Positions 1-5,795 are shown, counted from the stretch's first letter. The stretch: DNA of 10,090 nt from JBFLVQ01 sp040758525 (GCA_040758525.1 JBFLVQ010000332.1:1-10090), one strand, 5' to 3'. Notes: generated by a model not told the origin, from the letters alone. A program made the numbers and translations.

Positions 1-1
1 T

Positions 2-154
2 ATAAGATCAAAACCACTATATGGTTCCTGGAGATCACACATTACAACAATCGAAAAGGTGGCTGAAAGTTTTAGAAGTATTCTACAAGAGAAGGTAAAT
101 TCTGGACAAATGACTGAGAGCGATAAAAAAGAATATCAAAAGCATTTACAGTAG
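2..154 (+). CDS. 3' end of an unrecognised protein (partial)
   Basis: A reading frame is open from the left edge of the window to a TAG at 152-154, giving 50 C-terminal residues. The translation is charged and helix-prone, with IEKVAESFRSILQEKV followed by SDKKEYQKHLQ at the very end. This composition is typical of a real protein tail rather than chance translation. There is no motif I can assign to a family. The rest of the gene lies outside the window. No terminator hairpin is evident directly after the stop. Confidence 0.4.
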   Translation: MRSKPLYGSWRSHITTIEKVAESFRSILQEKVNSGQMTESDKKEYQKHLQ

Positions 155-271
155 CTGAATTGAGTGCAGAAGGCAACTATCTCGACTGAGACTGTGAATC
201 TAATATCAAACCATCAACAATTCTTGATAATCTGCTACCTGCCGATCTTTCCTGCTTTGCCGATCTTGCTC

Positions 272-490
272 AATTATTCGTGAGTCGTTTTCTGCTCTTT
301 TATGCCTAGATCTATAGAGGGATAGTTACTAAGACTCATGTGGTAACTAGCCTATCTGTATTTCTACCATTGTATTCTCACGACTGGATAATCAGTGGTG
401 GTCTGTTAAGCTGGTGTAGTAATGCATAGAAGTAGGTAGAGGTAACGATAAAGGTAATAGGCAGCACCTATGGATGAGTAGCGCAAGCAA
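272..490 (+). repeat. Leader repeat copy 1, ending in an aborted STAND-gene start
   Basis: This stretch matches 2019-2273 over most of its length. Shared landmarks are AATTATTYGTGAG, GGTAACTAGCCTATCTGTAT, TTTCTACCATTGTA, TCACGACT, AAGCTGGTGTA and ATAGGCAGC just before the start codon. The similarity runs into coding sequence: ATG GAT GAG TAG CGCAAGCAA here against ATG GAT GAG CAG CGCAAGCAA in copy 2, so a C-to-T change makes codon 4 a stop. After about 490 the copies diverge. I read this as the regulatory region and first codons of a paralogous STAND-type gene whose body has been lost. Positions 155-271 just before it hold nothing I can identify. Confidence 0.8.
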
Positions 491-500
491 CATCTGAAAG

Positions 501-562
501 GGGTATGGCAACGATTCGCAGTTATGCTCTGTTGAACATAAGTTTGAATCGTTACCATGCCC
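501..562. repeat. Long imperfect hairpin / palindromic repeat
   Basis: The left arm GGGTATGGCAACGATTC (501-517) pairs with the right arm GAATCGTTACCATGCCC (546-562), with two non-Watson-Crick positions. The pairing resumes inside with TTATG/CATAA, leaving a roughly 10-base loop. The left arm recurs at 1583-1611. It could be a miniature inverted-repeat element, a cruciform, or one end of a mobile unit. It does not look like a rho-independent terminator because it has no following T-run. Confidence 0.65.
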
Positions 563-578
563 ATATCTCGCCAGGGTG

Positions 579-1397
579 TTAGCCTATACGCTTGCCGACT
601 CCTTCCGCCAGGATAGTGACTTTGATTTCATCTGATACCCTACCTGGTTCAGCATCGAACCACACACGTTTTTTGAAGTCATCAAGCACAAGAACACTGG
701 GTGCTCTTCTCACTATGTGCGAAACCGCGTCTTCGTCGCTGAAGATTGCGAATTTGCCCTGCTCAACGCTGGCGTCGAACCGGTACAAAACTCTTCCGTT
801 AGCAGAGATCGTCACCGCCATTTTTGACGAACCGTCTGTTCCAAGAATATCCCGCGTCAAAACGGCAAGCTCATCGAAATTCAGGTCTAACAATATTCTC
901 GCCCCTCCTTTAGGAAACGTGGCTTTCCGTTTCAATATCGTTCTGACAGACCTTTCTACCTTGTAGCCGACAGACCTGATATTGTCAGGCGCCATTAAGA
1001 TGTCCGCCGAGTCATGAGATCTGCCGATGACACGTCCTATTGTCGTGTCGGTAGAGATATCCCTTACAAGGGTTCCGCTGATGTTAAAAAAGTTTGGAGT
1101 GTCGGGAGTCGAACTTTCTGTGGTGGTTGTCGTCGTTGTGGTCGTGTTCCCTTCGCTATCCGTGGTGGTGGTTGTTGTTGTCGTCGTCGTATCGCTTGTC
1201 ACAGTGTCATATATCGCGTTTGCAACCAAGCCTGAGGCGACTCCTATGGCAAAGGCAATAACGTAGCCGGCAAATGGGCTGTCGGCGCGGGCAGTCCGTG
1301 GGCTGGATGTCAGCGCCAGAGCAGAGATGACCGTTCCAACTATGAATTTTTTCAGTATAGAGCTATGCCTGTCGTGGGCAATGCCTACTTTCATCAT
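579..1397 (-). CDS. Secreted or membrane-anchored protein with poly-threonine linker, unknown function
   Basis: The product has 272 residues from the ATG at 1397. That start is chosen because AGGAGGA lies 8 bases upstream (1406-1412); the frame stays open further upstream without comparable signals. Residues 1-38 look like a signal peptide: KK, then a hydrophobic stretch FIVGTVISALALT, and an A-R-A cleavage site. Residues 44-63 form a second small-residue-rich hydrophobic segment (FAIGVASGLVANAI). Two threonine tracts flank DSEGN (about 70-93), probably a flexible or glycosylated linker. Residues 105-272 are a compact alternating hydrophobic/polar domain, likely beta-rich, that I do not recognise. 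The predicted location is the envelope or cell exterior. The gene is GC-richer than its surroundings and lies between inverted copies of an 18-bp repeat (546-563 and 1583-1600), which suggests transfer. No neighbouring gene shares its strand as an operon partner. Confidence 0.75.
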   Translation of the reverse strand: MMKVGIAHDRHSSILKKFIVGTVISALALTSSPRTARADSPFAGYVIAFAIGVASGLVANAIYDTVTSDTTTTTTTTTTDSEGNTTTTTTTTTESSTPDTPNFFNISGTLVRDISTDTTIGRVIGRSHDSADILMAPDNIRSVGYKVERSVRTILKRKATFPKGGARILLDLNFDELAVLTRDILGTDGSSKMAVTISANGRVLYRFDASVEQGKFAIFSDEDAVSHIVRRAPSVLVLDDFKKRVWFDAEPGRVSDEIKVTILAEGVGKRIG

Positions 1398-1545
1398 TAT
1401 CAGTGTCCTCCTAGTGGTTATAGGGCATGTCAGCGTTGATATCGCCACACTCAATATGATAGACCATAATAAGCGCATAGAGCCTTCACGCCCCGATGTC
1501 AAAAGTAGCAAAGCTACGCTCATTACTGGCGATAGGAGGTAAAAC

Positions 1546-1608
1546 ATGTCGCGAAAATTTTGGCTATCTGTACATAGATCATTGGGCATGGCAACGATTC
1601 GACAGTAA
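1546..1608 (+). CDS. Possible 20-residue leader or start of a lost gene
   Basis: A textbook ribosome binding site, AGGAGGT at 1534-1540, stands 5 bases before an ATG. The frame is MSRKFWLSVHRSLGMATIRQ and then TAA. The 3' half of this frame is repeat sequence (1583-1608). It may therefore be the 5' end of a gene that was cut by the repeat or element, or a small leader peptide, or chance. Nothing in the peptide is recognisable. Confidence 0.2.
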   Translation: MSRKFWLSVHRSLGMATIRQ

Positions 1609-1611
1609 TCC
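1583..1611 (+). repeat. Second copy of the hairpin arm / inverted repeat
   Basis: TGGGCATGGCAACGATTC (1583-1600) is the reverse complement of 546-563 with a single mismatch. The match to the left arm at 501 continues beyond it (CGACAGTAAT here, CGCAGTTAT there). Copies 546-563 and 1583-1600 thus form inverted repeats around a 1.05-kb segment holding the Thr-rich protein gene. I see no obvious target-site duplication outside them. Confidence 0.65.
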
Positions 1612-2018
1612 GCCACGTCTTTCGCCTTCTGTTCGTCTACCCTACTTATTGACACTTTTCGTTATGCTGCTAGCCGAAGGCTGGTTTGCTCCATTGCAGT
1701 ACTTGATTGCTTTTCCCTTGGCTTTAGTCCACGATAGCCACATTCAAGGGGTGACTAGTTAAGAGAATCTTCATAGTTATGACAGATCCCAATTTTTCTC
1801 TGGTTCCCATTGTTCACTACTTGCTGATTTGAGCCATACCATTATAATCCGGTTGTAATAGTTAACGCGTGGCACTGGTTTACTCGAATGGATAGGGGGT
1901 AACAGGGGCACTCTCTGCTTCCATAGTTTGTGCCTTGCCGGTGCCGCGCACACTATCACTAATTTCTTGTCTATTTATCGGTAGTTCATTGCCAAAGTTA
2001 ATCACCACCTGACAGTTC
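1612..2018. other. Gene-free stretch
   Basis: No convincing gene is present. One + strand frame ending at a TAG at 1757-1759 or just after encodes hydrophobic sequence (LPYLLTLFVMLLAEGW). It starts in unrelated sequence upstream of the repeat and has no good start. It could be the decayed tail of a membrane protein. Positions 1763-2018 show nothing I can assign. Confidence 0.4.
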
Positions 2019-2273
2019 TAATTATTTGTGAGCCATTTTCCCTTCTTTCACGCCTGTAATAAAGAGGCTAGTTATCGGGTTATTGAGAAGGTGCGATAGC
2101 CAAGCTAATCAAGGTAACTAGCCTATCTGTATTTCTACCATTGTAATATCACGACTAACTAACCAATGGTGGGTTGATAAGCTGGTGTATCTAGTGAGTA
2201 ATGGTAAATGTGATAGGTAGCAATAGAGGTAGTTAGAGATATAGGCAGCCTTATGGATGAGCAGCGCAAGCAA
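2019..2273 (+). promoter_or_regulatory. Leader repeat copy 2, 5' region of the STAND gene stub
   Basis: This is the second copy of the 272-490 leader. It carries the same landmarks and leads into the in-frame start at 2253. Both copies have a purine-rich run just upstream of the ATG with several GGTA/AGGTAG units (in this copy about 2200-2235). Conservation across roughly 230 bp of mostly non-coding DNA, continuing through the start codon, points to a promoter or 5' UTR duplicated along with its gene. I cannot assign -35/-10 boxes with confidence. Confidence 0.6.
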
Positions 2274-2627
2274 GAAGAGAAACCTTCGGCAAGTGCTGAT
2301 GGTACTCAAGCGATGTCGGCACCAGCAACGACACCAGCAGGATCAACGTTTACTACCAATGTATCTGGTGAGCAAGTAGGTACTATAGCTAACATTGCCC
2401 ATGCTGACACTGTGATTATTCAGCAATCAGCATCTTCCTTTGCTGCTACTTCCCTGCACCAGCTTCCTTCACCCCTTGCTGACTTCACTGGACGTCAAGC
2501 TGAGATTGATGAGTTGTTGGGTTTACCCCTGGCAGAACAGACGGGCATTAATATGCCTAGCAGTGCTGATCCCATCGCCACCCATGCAAGCCGACTTCTC
2601 GCAGCTATGAAAGTGAAGAGAGAGTAA
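2253..2627 (+). pseudogene. N-terminal stub of a STAND / NB-ARC-type NTPase
   Basis: The frame has 124 residues from ATG 2253. Residues 1-30 are polar and Ala/Thr-rich. Residues 31-60 (FTTNVSGEQVGTIANIAHADTVIIQQ) are the linker often seen in front of STAND proteins. Residues 70-90 (HQLPSPLADFTGRQAEIDELLG) match the sequence that opens the NTPase module in NB-ARC/TPR proteins, where F-x-GR-x-E-I/L-x-x-L precedes the P-loop. Here the similarity stops at about residue 90. No Walker A or later motif follows, and the frame ends 34 residues on. In the same frame beyond the TAA, 15 more sense codons rich in Glu and Lys follow (to TGA 2673-2675). I conclude that this is a deleted remnant. Full proteins of this type are sensor or effector NTPases, often with C-terminal repeats. 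A short functional product cannot be excluded. Confidence 0.65.
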
Positions 2628-2728
2628 GAAACTGTAGAAGAAGAAAAGGAATTAGTAGCGGAAAACGAGAAGTGAAGCGCGTAGAAATCTCTTCATATGG
2701 CAGGTCAGATATTTTAACTCTAATATTG

Positions 2729-2762
2729 AGTACAGCCGAGTCAGGTGAGCATATTGCTAGGC
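2729..2762 (-). other. Possible degenerate half attC site at the array end
   Basis: On the minus strand the GNAT stop codon is embedded in GCCTAGC (2756-2762), resembling an R'' core (RYYYAAC type), followed by CTGACTCGGCTG. No matching R' core is seen within the next 150 bases. The site is either decayed or cut off at the junction with the STAND stub region. Confidence 0.25.
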
Positions 2763-3326
2763 GTGGTTTAGTTTTTCTTTTCTTTGCTCCCATTCGAAGT
2801 TTAGCATGGCATATAAATATTCATCACCCCATTCACCTTTAAACCAAACATTCTGAATAAAATGTCCTTCACGTCTAAACCCAAGCCTTTCAAGTAACGC
2901 TACAGAAGATAAATTCCGACAATCTGTTATCGCGACAATTCGGTGTAAAGTTAAATTACTAAAAGCAAAATCTAAAACGCAGCATACAGCTTCTCCACCA
3001 TATCCCTTACCCTGATATTCTCTTGATATTGTAAAACCAATCTCGCCTTGTTGGCCATCTTCACTATTTATCTTTAAGCCACAGTCTCCTATAAGTTGAT
3101 TAGATTCTTTTAACTCAATGGCAAATTGAAACCACTTTCCAGTAGTGCCAGGCTCTAATGTTTTTTGCTCTTCAATAAAAGCTTTAGTTTCCTGATGGCT
3201 AAATGATTCCCAGCCTTGATATTTTGCTACTAAAGGATCATTTCGGTAAGCAAGAAATAGATTAAGATCTACATCTGTAAAGCGTCTTAGCATAATTCTC
3301 TTGGAATCAAGATTTGTAAATTCCAT
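2757..3326 (-). CDS. GNAT N-acetyltransferase, RimJ/RimL type (cassette gene)
   Basis: The protein has 189 residues, the full length for a RimJ/RimL-like GNAT. These enzymes transfer acetyl from acetyl-CoA to an amine, which may be a ribosomal protein N-terminus, an antibiotic or a metabolite; the substrate cannot be told from sequence. The N-terminus TNLDSKRIMLRRFTDVDL is the usual beta1/alpha1 of this subgroup. Motif A, the acetyl-CoA pyrophosphate loop, is REYQGKGYGGEA (102-113), and NLSSVALLERLGFRREG (138-154) is the conserved motif B region. EIGFTI (95-100) is the beta4 strand before it. No strong ribosome binding site precedes the ATG at 3326. The 134 bases between it and the next attC are AT-rich and could hold a cassette promoter, but I cannot assign one. 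Its own attC appears degenerate. Confidence 0.9.
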   Translation of the reverse strand: MEFTNLDSKRIMLRRFTDVDLNLFLAYRNDPLVAKYQGWESFSHQETKAFIEEQKTLEPGTTGKWFQFAIELKESNQLIGDCGLKINSEDGQQGEIGFTISREYQGKGYGGEAVCCVLDFAFSNLTLHRIVAITDCRNLSSVALLERLGFRREGHFIQNVWFKGEWGDEYLYAMLNFEWEQRKEKLNHA

Positions 3327-3460
3327 ACTATTTTTTTGCTATCATATTGTTGATGGATGTATACATTTTGTTCTAACTTCTTCCCTACTAACAGACTGTC
3401 ATTCTTATTCTTTTTCCTTTTTTATTACTTTGGTTTTACTGCTCGCACCAACCTACCAGC

Positions 3461-3537
3461 GCCTAACGCTGCACGTGAGCAGCAAGCGAAGGCAGTGAGC
3501 GTCGACGTAGCGAGTCCGACTCAGCACGATGTTAGGT
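3461..3537 (-). other. attC site 1
   Basis: On the minus strand the site starts with ACCTAAC (complement of 3531-3537) 3 bases after the stop of the upstream gene and ends with GTTAGGC (complement of 3461-3467). The arms between are imperfectly complementary (CGTGCTGAG on one side, CTCACGTGCAGCG on the other), which is the extrahelical-base pattern of attC. The length is 77 bp. It also shares AGCGAGTCCG with attC site 6. Confidence 0.85.
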
Positions 3538-3540
3538 GCA

Positions 3541-3849
3541 CTACCTGCCATTGGGAAATACTGCCCCATATGTTTCACACTCCGTACAATATAACCCAAG
3601 TATCGGTATTTCCTGAAACAGTCCTTCCAGAACTTCGAACCTACATCCTCCATAATGTGGGTATCTAAAGATACCTTTCCGCTCGTCCCTGGTAATTTCA
3701 TAACCATCATCGCTCAAGTAGATATATTTTTTATTGGATTTATCGAGATTGAATTCGATCTGATAGGAATCCAGAGACTCTATGAACGATTTTAAATCGT
3801 CAATAAAATTTGTACTCTTTTCACTGCGCCACAGTACTTCTGCTTCCAT
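3541..3849 (-). CDS. Uncharacterised cassette protein
   Basis: The product has 102 residues from the ATG at 3849. A GTG 12 bases upstream is also in frame, but it overlaps the attC core, whose AGGTG can serve as a ribosome binding site for the ATG. The sequence is AT-rich and acidic. Features are a helix (NFIDDLKSFIESLDSYQIEFNL), a strand pair KKYIYLSDDGYEITRDERKGIFRYPHYGG, and a C-terminal segment with a C-x-x-C pair (LYCTECETYG). Two nearby cysteines and a histidine could hint at a small metal site, but this is inference. I recognise no family. The stop codon is 3 bases from the attC R'' core, the spacing expected of a genuine cassette gene. Confidence 0.7.
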   Translation of the reverse strand: MEAEVLWRSEKSTNFIDDLKSFIESLDSYQIEFNLDKSNKKYIYLSDDGYEITRDERKGIFRYPHYGGCRFEVLEGLFQEIPILGLYCTECETYGAVFPNGR

Positions 3850-3859
3850 TGCTAATAAC

Positions 3860-3961
3860 ACCTAACGCCCGGCATCACCCGTCGCGCACACAATCTCGAA
3901 ACCATCCAAGCTACCAATGAGAGCCGCGATGTTCGCGGTCGAGTGCAGGCCCTTGTTAGAT
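3860..3961 (-). other. attC site 2
   Basis: On the minus strand it runs from R'' ATCTAAC (complement of 3955-3961) to R' GTTAGGT (complement of 3860-3866), about 102 bp. Between them are CTGCACTCGACCGCG near one end and CGACGGGTGATGCCGGGCG near the other, imperfectly complementary, with an internal CGCGA/TCGCG hairpin. The R' core sits directly before the start of the 102-residue cassette gene. Confidence 0.75.
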
Positions 3962-3969
3962 TCCGTTAC

Positions 3970-4096
3970 GTGTAACGCGACAATATGCCCACTGAATGAA
4001 TAAAACAGAATCGCTCCCCCTAGTGCGATCTGAATCAGGTATTGAGGGAGTCCGAGCCCGAAGGGCGAATGTGTCGCGTGCAGCGCGTTGTTGGGC
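3970..4096 (-). other. attC-like site 3, abutting site 2
   Basis: On the minus strand R'' is GCCCAAC (complement of 4090-4096), 12 bases after the stop of the NTF2-fold gene. It continues AACGCGCTGCACGCGAC, and the far side has GTCGCGTTACAC (ending at 3970). GTTACAC deviates from GTTRRRY at one position. Only about 8 bases separate its end from site 2, leaving no room for a gene. The right boundary is firm; the left boundary is uncertain. Confidence 0.55.
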
Positions 4097-4107
4097 ACCT
4101 GCGCACC

Positions 4108-4518
4108 TTATTTTGGCGGTGTGACGATGTCGGTGTTCTGGGAAACGATAATGACCCACCTTCCCTGTCGCTTCTGCAGGACGTGAGTCAGGATTCCACG
4201 CCGGTCTGGCTGAGGTTCACCAGCAGGGTTCACCAGCCCAACGAGATCCCACAGTGATCTGGCAATGGCTACGTCCTCGGCTGGAAATAAGACGGTAGTG
4301 TCACGCATAGTGAGCCTGCTCTTACTAAATACGGAATTATGCAGAGCGCGATGCTGCTCTCGAATTGTCTTCTTGTCTCGCCAGCGCATGCCGAAAACAT
4401 TGACAAAGTCAGCGTCCTCAGCAAACAGATCGCCGAATGCGTTCATGTCGTGGGTATTCCAACTAGCTTCCAGACACCCGACGATATCCTGAACCGCTTG
4501 ATCGTCATTGTTTGCCAC
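4108..4518 (-). CDS. NTF2-fold protein, SgcJ/EcaC / SnoaL-like (cassette gene)
   Basis: The product has 136 residues from a GTG at 4518. This start is preferred because AGGGAG lies 6 bases upstream (minus strand), whereas earlier in-frame ATGs fall inside attC site 4. The motifs are those of the SgcJ/EcaC group of SnoaL-like proteins: an N-terminal helix with W-N-T-H-D-M-N-A-F, then LFAEDADFVNVFGMRWRDKKTIREQH, a central strand pair, and the C-terminal strands HVLQKRQGRWVIIVSQNTDI. The fold is a small cone-shaped cavity that may bind or isomerise small molecules; the substrate is unknown. Its base composition is GC-richer than the flanking cassettes, a sign of separate origin. Confidence 0.85.
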   Translation of the reverse strand: MANNDDQAVQDIVGCLEASWNTHDMNAFGDLFAEDADFVNVFGMRWRDKKTIREQHRALHNSVFSKSRLTMRDTTVLFPAEDVAIARSLWDLVGLVNPAGEPQPDRRGILTHVLQKRQGRWVIIVSQNTDIVTPPK

Positions 4519-4539
4519 ATCAGTCTCCCTTTCTATGGT

Positions 4540-4594
4540 GCCCAACATAGGCATCAACGGCGCCGAAGACGTCCGCTGCATGCACTAGTTAGAA
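4540..4594 (-). other. attC site 4
   Basis: On the minus strand it runs from TTCTAAC (complement of 4588-4594) to GTTGGGC (complement of 4540-4546), a 55-bp site. Its arms (TGCATGCAGCGGACG and CGCCGTTGATGCC) are imperfectly complementary. The R'' core comes directly after the TAA of the rraB-like remnant. The R' core comes 22 bases before the GTG of the NTF2-fold gene. Confidence 0.75.
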
Positions 4595-4754
4595 TTATGA
4601 TTTCATCATATTCGTGCACCAGCCATCGTATTCTATATCAAATAGATTGTCTAAGCATGCCATTAATCCTGAGACTGAACATAGTACATTTTCAGTACAT
4701 GGCATATTGATTGTAGCAATCAACTTCCATTGCAGTTCCGCGTGGCGAAACGAG
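4595..4754 (-). pseudogene. C-terminal remnant of an RraB-like (RNase E inhibitor B family) protein
   Basis: The minus-strand frame that ends in TAA next to attC site 4 reads AELQWKLIATINMPCTEN and then, near the end, LDNLFDIEYDGWCT. The tail of E. coli RraB as I recall it contains LAEKFDVEYDGWGT; the F-D-V/I-E-Y-D-G-W core matches, and so does the spacing of the preceding helix. About 53 residues survive. The N-terminal half is missing, and the frame merges upstream into the end of the DUF2200 gene in another frame. I read it as the 3' end of an older cassette gene, still attached to its attC, into which a DUF2200 gene has been joined. Confidence 0.5.
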
Positions 4755-5105
4755 TCATTGCCGCAGAATCTTCTGCATCGTTTTTCCTTTTGCGAGCTCA
4801 TCAATCAGCTTGTCTAAATAGCGAATTTTTTGCATCAGCGGATCTTCGATTTCTTCTACGCGCACACCGCACACTACGCCCTTGATAAGTGTGCTATTCG
4901 GATGAATACCTGGTGCTTGAGCAAAAAAGCTTTCAAGATCGTTTTCCTCTTCGATTTGCTGCTGTAATCCCGCTTGGTCATAGCCCGTCAACCAGCAAAT
5001 GATTTGATCGACTTCTTCTTTAGTACGATTTTTGCGTTCCGCTTTTTGAACATACAGCGGATAAACCTTTGCAAATTTTATCTCGAAAATGTGATGCTTA
5101 GGCAT
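4755..5105 (-). CDS. DUF2200-family protein (cassette gene)
   Basis: The product has 116 residues, the usual length for this family. The start is the ATG at 5105 (MPKHHIFEIKFAKVYPLYV) because AGGAGG sits 7 bases upstream; an ATG two codons earlier would be only 1 base from that site. Conserved family blocks are all present: FAKVYPLYVQKAERKNRTKEEV near residues 9-30, WLTGYDQ, FFAQAPGIHPN, GVVCGVRVEEIEDPLM and the C-terminal IRYLDKLIDELAKGKTMQKIL. The biochemical role of the family is not known to me; members are small cytosolic proteins common in mobile and accessory DNA. No attC lies between this gene and the rraB-like remnant, so the two share one cassette. Confidence 0.9.
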   Translation of the reverse strand: MPKHHIFEIKFAKVYPLYVQKAERKNRTKEEVDQIICWLTGYDQAGLQQQIEEENDLESFFAQAPGIHPNSTLIKGVVCGVRVEEIEDPLMQKIRYLDKLIDELAKGKTMQKILRQ

Positions 5106-5154
5106 CGTCATTCCTCCTGTGGATCGGGTCCAATGCGCATGTTGTCATTCACCG

Positions 5155-5266
5155 CACTAACCGACTAAGCTCACCTGCTAGGCTGTGTGGCGTGCACAAT
5201 ACTATGGCAAGGAAAGCCATCCGTAAGTACCACGACGGCAGAGTTAGGTGCAATGTACTGTTAGTC
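5155..5266 (-). other. attC site 5 (boundaries uncertain)
   Basis: On the minus strand two candidate left cores occur, GACTAAC (complement of 5260-5266) and ACCTAAC (complement of 5243-5249), just after the ParE toxin gene. The right core GTTAGTG (complement of 5155-5161) fits GTTRRRY imperfectly. A perfect hairpin, ATGGC-TTTCCTT-GCCAT, stands in the middle. It lies between the DUF2200 and toxin-antitoxin cassettes, where a site is expected. Confidence 0.6.
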
Positions 5267-5276
5267 GTTTTCTTCT

Positions 5277-5576
5277 TTATGGATTAATATCGGCTTTTAA
5301 TAAGCGTTTACTATGAATAATGGCTGCAATTGTTATTTTATTCTCTTGAACGCGATAAATTATCCGATAGCTGTATGCAAACCTTTCAGGTATAGTTTCA
5401 TCATTAAATTCAAGTACTATTCTGCCAGAATATGGAAGTCTGTTTAAGCTGTAAGTAGTGTCAAGAATTTTTTTAACAACTGATAACGCATAGGAAGATG
5501 AATCTAAAGATATATAAGCGGCTATAGCATTTACATCCTCAAGAACTCTAGGAGACCAAACTACTTGGTAATCCAT
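5277..5576 (-). CDS. ParE/RelE-superfamily toxin (cassette gene)
   Basis: The product has 99 residues, the normal size for a ParE/RelE toxin. Typical features are the N-terminal strand and helix YQVVWSPRVLEDVNAIAAYI, a second helix region ALSVVKKILDTTYSLNRLPYSGR (about 30-52), PERFAYSYRIIYRV (63-76), and the final strands ITIAAIIHSKRLL. The lone strongly basic positions near the C-terminus match those important in ParE-like toxins. ParE toxins poison DNA gyrase and RelE toxins cleave mRNA on the ribosome; the layout here favours ParE, but sequence alone does not decide. The ATG lies inside the antitoxin gene (16-base overlap), preceded by AAAGG, so the pair should be co-translated. TA cassettes are a known class in large integron arrays, where they oppose cassette loss. 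Confidence 0.9.
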   Translation of the reverse strand: MDYQVVWSPRVLEDVNAIAAYISLDSSSYALSVVKKILDTTYSLNRLPYSGRIVLEFNDETIPERFAYSYRIIYRVQENKITIAAIIHSKRLLKADINP

Positions 5577-5749
5577 TTATTGAGCCTTTCCTCCGCTTCT
5601 TGCTGAGTAATTGTTCCTTCAGTATCTGCTATCTCTAATCCATGGCGAACCTTTTCAATTACATATAGATGATATTGGATATCCTCCATTGAACAATCAT
5701 CTGGTAATTTCTTCAATAAAGCTTCTACTTCCTCTTTAGCGGTACTCAT
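5561..5749 (-). CDS. Antitoxin partner of the ParE-like toxin
   Basis: The product has 62 residues starting at ATG 5749, with AAGGAG 6 bases upstream. The sequence EEVEALLKKLPDDCSMEDIQYHLYVIEKVRHGLEIADTEGTITQQEAEERLNKW is the type often found directly before ParE toxins: an N-terminal helix, the block LPDD-C-x-x-EDIQYHLYV, and a C-terminal amphipathic helix with an E-A-x-x-R-L-x-x-W pattern that would wrap the toxin. I see no clear ribbon-helix-helix or Phd motif, so the DNA-binding mode is unassigned. It is first in the operon and overlaps the toxin start. Confidence 0.85.
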   Translation of the reverse strand: MSTAKEEVEALLKKLPDDCSMEDIQYHLYVIEKVRHGLEIADTEGTITQQEAEERLNKWITK

Positions 5750-5779
5750 ATTAGTCTCCTTTGGAATAAACCAATTTTG

Positions 5780-5795
5780 GATATATCAGTATATC
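5780..5795. promoter_or_regulatory. Candidate autoregulatory operator of the toxin-antitoxin pair
   Basis: GATATA-TCAG-TATATC is a perfect 6-bp inverted repeat with a 4-base spacer, about 30 bases upstream of the antitoxin ATG. A second small palindrome, CCAATTTTGG (5771-5780), adjoins it. TA modules usually repress their own promoter through such sites. The region is AT-rich and suits a promoter, but I cannot fix -35/-10 boxes. Confidence 0.4.

Noticed and set aside
592..1542. Several + strand frames, including valine-rich ones around 1027-1266
   Set aside because: They are antisense to the Thr-rich exported protein; the valine runs are the complement of the ACC/ACG threonine triplets.
2118..2309. 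63-codon minus-strand hydrophobic frame
   Set aside because: It runs across the duplicated leader and the STAND start; no start signals, and the sister copy of the leader does not preserve the frame.
3453..3710. 85-codon minus-strand frame over attC site 1
   Set aside because: It overlaps a better cassette gene in another frame and runs through an attC site.
3862..4098. 78-codon minus-strand frame between cassettes
   Set aside because: It starts in one attC core and stops in another and follows the attC palindromes. No family resemblance; treated as a reading frame through recombination sites.
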